DNA from: CAYUWG01 sp964448285
GTDB lineage: Bacteria > Bacteroidota > Ignavibacteria > SZUA-365
Direction of reading: 5' to 3'
NCBI GenBank assembly: GCA_964448285.1
Contig: CAYUWG010000026.1
Coordinates: 1 to 45,047, forward strand
DNA: 45,047 nt
Shown: in pieces, positions 44,626-45,047 of the stretch
Layout: each line of letters opens with the position of its first letter
How positions within the stretch are numbered: the stretch's first letter is position 1
Notes under the pieces: model-generated
Told to the model about the DNA's origin: nothing
The model's database searches: none
The model's input: the letters and a program-made list of their open reading frames with translations, nothing else
Program-made: the position numbers and the translations under genes

Positions 44626-45047
44626 ATGCAACATCATCTGTTCGATTCATTTACTTACAAGCAGGACGAAAAACCGAGCTTCATTCGAGAAGCATCGGTC
44701 GATCTAACGTTTAGGAAGGCAAACACAAAGTATCTTACGCACGATTTCCATTCTTATCCGGCCAAGTTTATCCCACAGTTGGCAACATGGCTGATTCAGC
44801 AATACAGTGAACCAGGGGACACTGTACTTGATCCGTTTGCCGGATCAGGCACGACTCTCGTCGAAGCTCTGCTCAATGATAGGAATGCGCTCGGCATTGA
44901 GATCAACCGTATAGGTCGCTTGACATCAATGGCTAAGACGACTCCAATCGAATCGTTGACTCTGAACTTCGAGAAAGATCGTCTCTACAGAAATATCGCC
45001 TCCTTAGTCAGCAAACATATTGGGACACGGTTCTTTGGCTTTGCTCC
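44626..45047 (+). CDS. Site-specific DNA methyltransferase, N-terminal part (cut by window end)
   Basis: The frame is open from ATG 44626 to the end of the window (140 codons). It has HDFHSYPAKFIPQLA followed by VLDPFAGSGTTLVEAL with DPFAGSGTT at residues 69-77, the SAM-binding motif of amino-methyltransferases, and GIEINRIGRL. The HxYPAKFIP start is typical of a set of orphan or phage/restriction-linked methyltransferases. The catalytic DPPY or SPPY motif lies beyond the edge. A 10-codon ORF (44594-44626) ends as TAATG on this start. Confidence 0.85.
   Translation, partial: MQHHLFDSFTYKQDEKPSFIREASVDLTFRKANTKYLTHDFHSYPAKFIPQLATWLIQQYSEPGDTVLDPFAGSGTTLVEALLNDRNALGIEINRIGRLTSMAKTTPIESLTLNFEKDRLYRNIASLVSKHIGTRFFGFA

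Overview
The window looks like a chromosomal segment of a Gram-negative bacterium with a type IX secretion system (T9SS), most likely from the Chlorobiota / Ignavibacteria / Kapabacteria side of the Bacteroidota group. Six large predicted exported proteins end in a T9SS-type C-terminal sorting domain. DUF1800/DUF1501 pairs, an RND efflux operon and a three-subunit PntAA-PntAB-PntB transhydrogenase fit that setting. The taxonomic placement is inference; there is no rRNA or other marker gene here. I saw no tRNA, rRNA, CRISPR array or insertion sequence, and no gene-free stretch longer than 300 bases.

Layout. (1) 2-6118, plus strand: the 3' end of a probable TetR-type regulator, then an outer-membrane factor, a lipoprotein adaptor and an RND pump, closed by a clear hairpin terminator. 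(2) 6177-16236, minus strand: an accessory block that resembles a restriction or phage-defence island. In transcription order it holds a PLD-SNF2 helicase, a 78-aa unknown protein, an ORF6N protein, a giant type ISP-like adenine methyltransferase, a 44-aa ORF, a DUF3800 protein, and after a gap an ArdC-like metallopeptidase. The first six genes are almost gapless, with stop/start overlaps. (3) 16383-19913, plus strand: an SDR oxidoreductase, a HAD phosphatase and a T9SS lectin-like protein with overlapping ends. (4) 20110-22981, plus strand: the pnt operon with a strong terminator. (5) 23080-25887, minus strand: a small Cys-rich exported protein and a T9SS SBBP-repeat protein, visibly more AT-rich than the neighbours. 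(6) 26000-32497, minus strand: two consecutive DUF1800-DUF1501 pairs. (7) 32665-34389, plus strand: PdxB and a TlpA/ResA-like thioredoxin. (8) 34422-38212, minus strand: two Rieske proteins, a beta-barrel carrying one CxxCH haem motif, a four-helix membrane protein and, further away, a DUF1624-like acyltransferase. (9) 38325-42305, minus strand: two tandem paralogous T9SS proteins with an unrecognised core. (10) 42445-43773, minus strand: a cyclic-nucleotide-binding-domain histidine kinase. (11) 43929-45047, plus strand: a DUF493-like protein, a ClpS-like adaptor and the start of a second DNA methyltransferase cut by the window edge.

How the genes work together. The efflux genes form a tripartite pump. 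The minus-strand block at 6-16 kb is the best candidate for a poorly described system: a SNF2 motor fused to a PLD-type nuclease domain would pair with a separately encoded ISP-like modification and target-recognition subunit, with small accessory proteins between and after them. Its methyltransferase also carries an in-frame palindromic repeat of the widespread ALTPALSRRERE-encoding type. The Rieske / haem-barrel cluster suggests a small exported or outer-membrane redox module. Residue positions are counted by hand and may be off by one or two.
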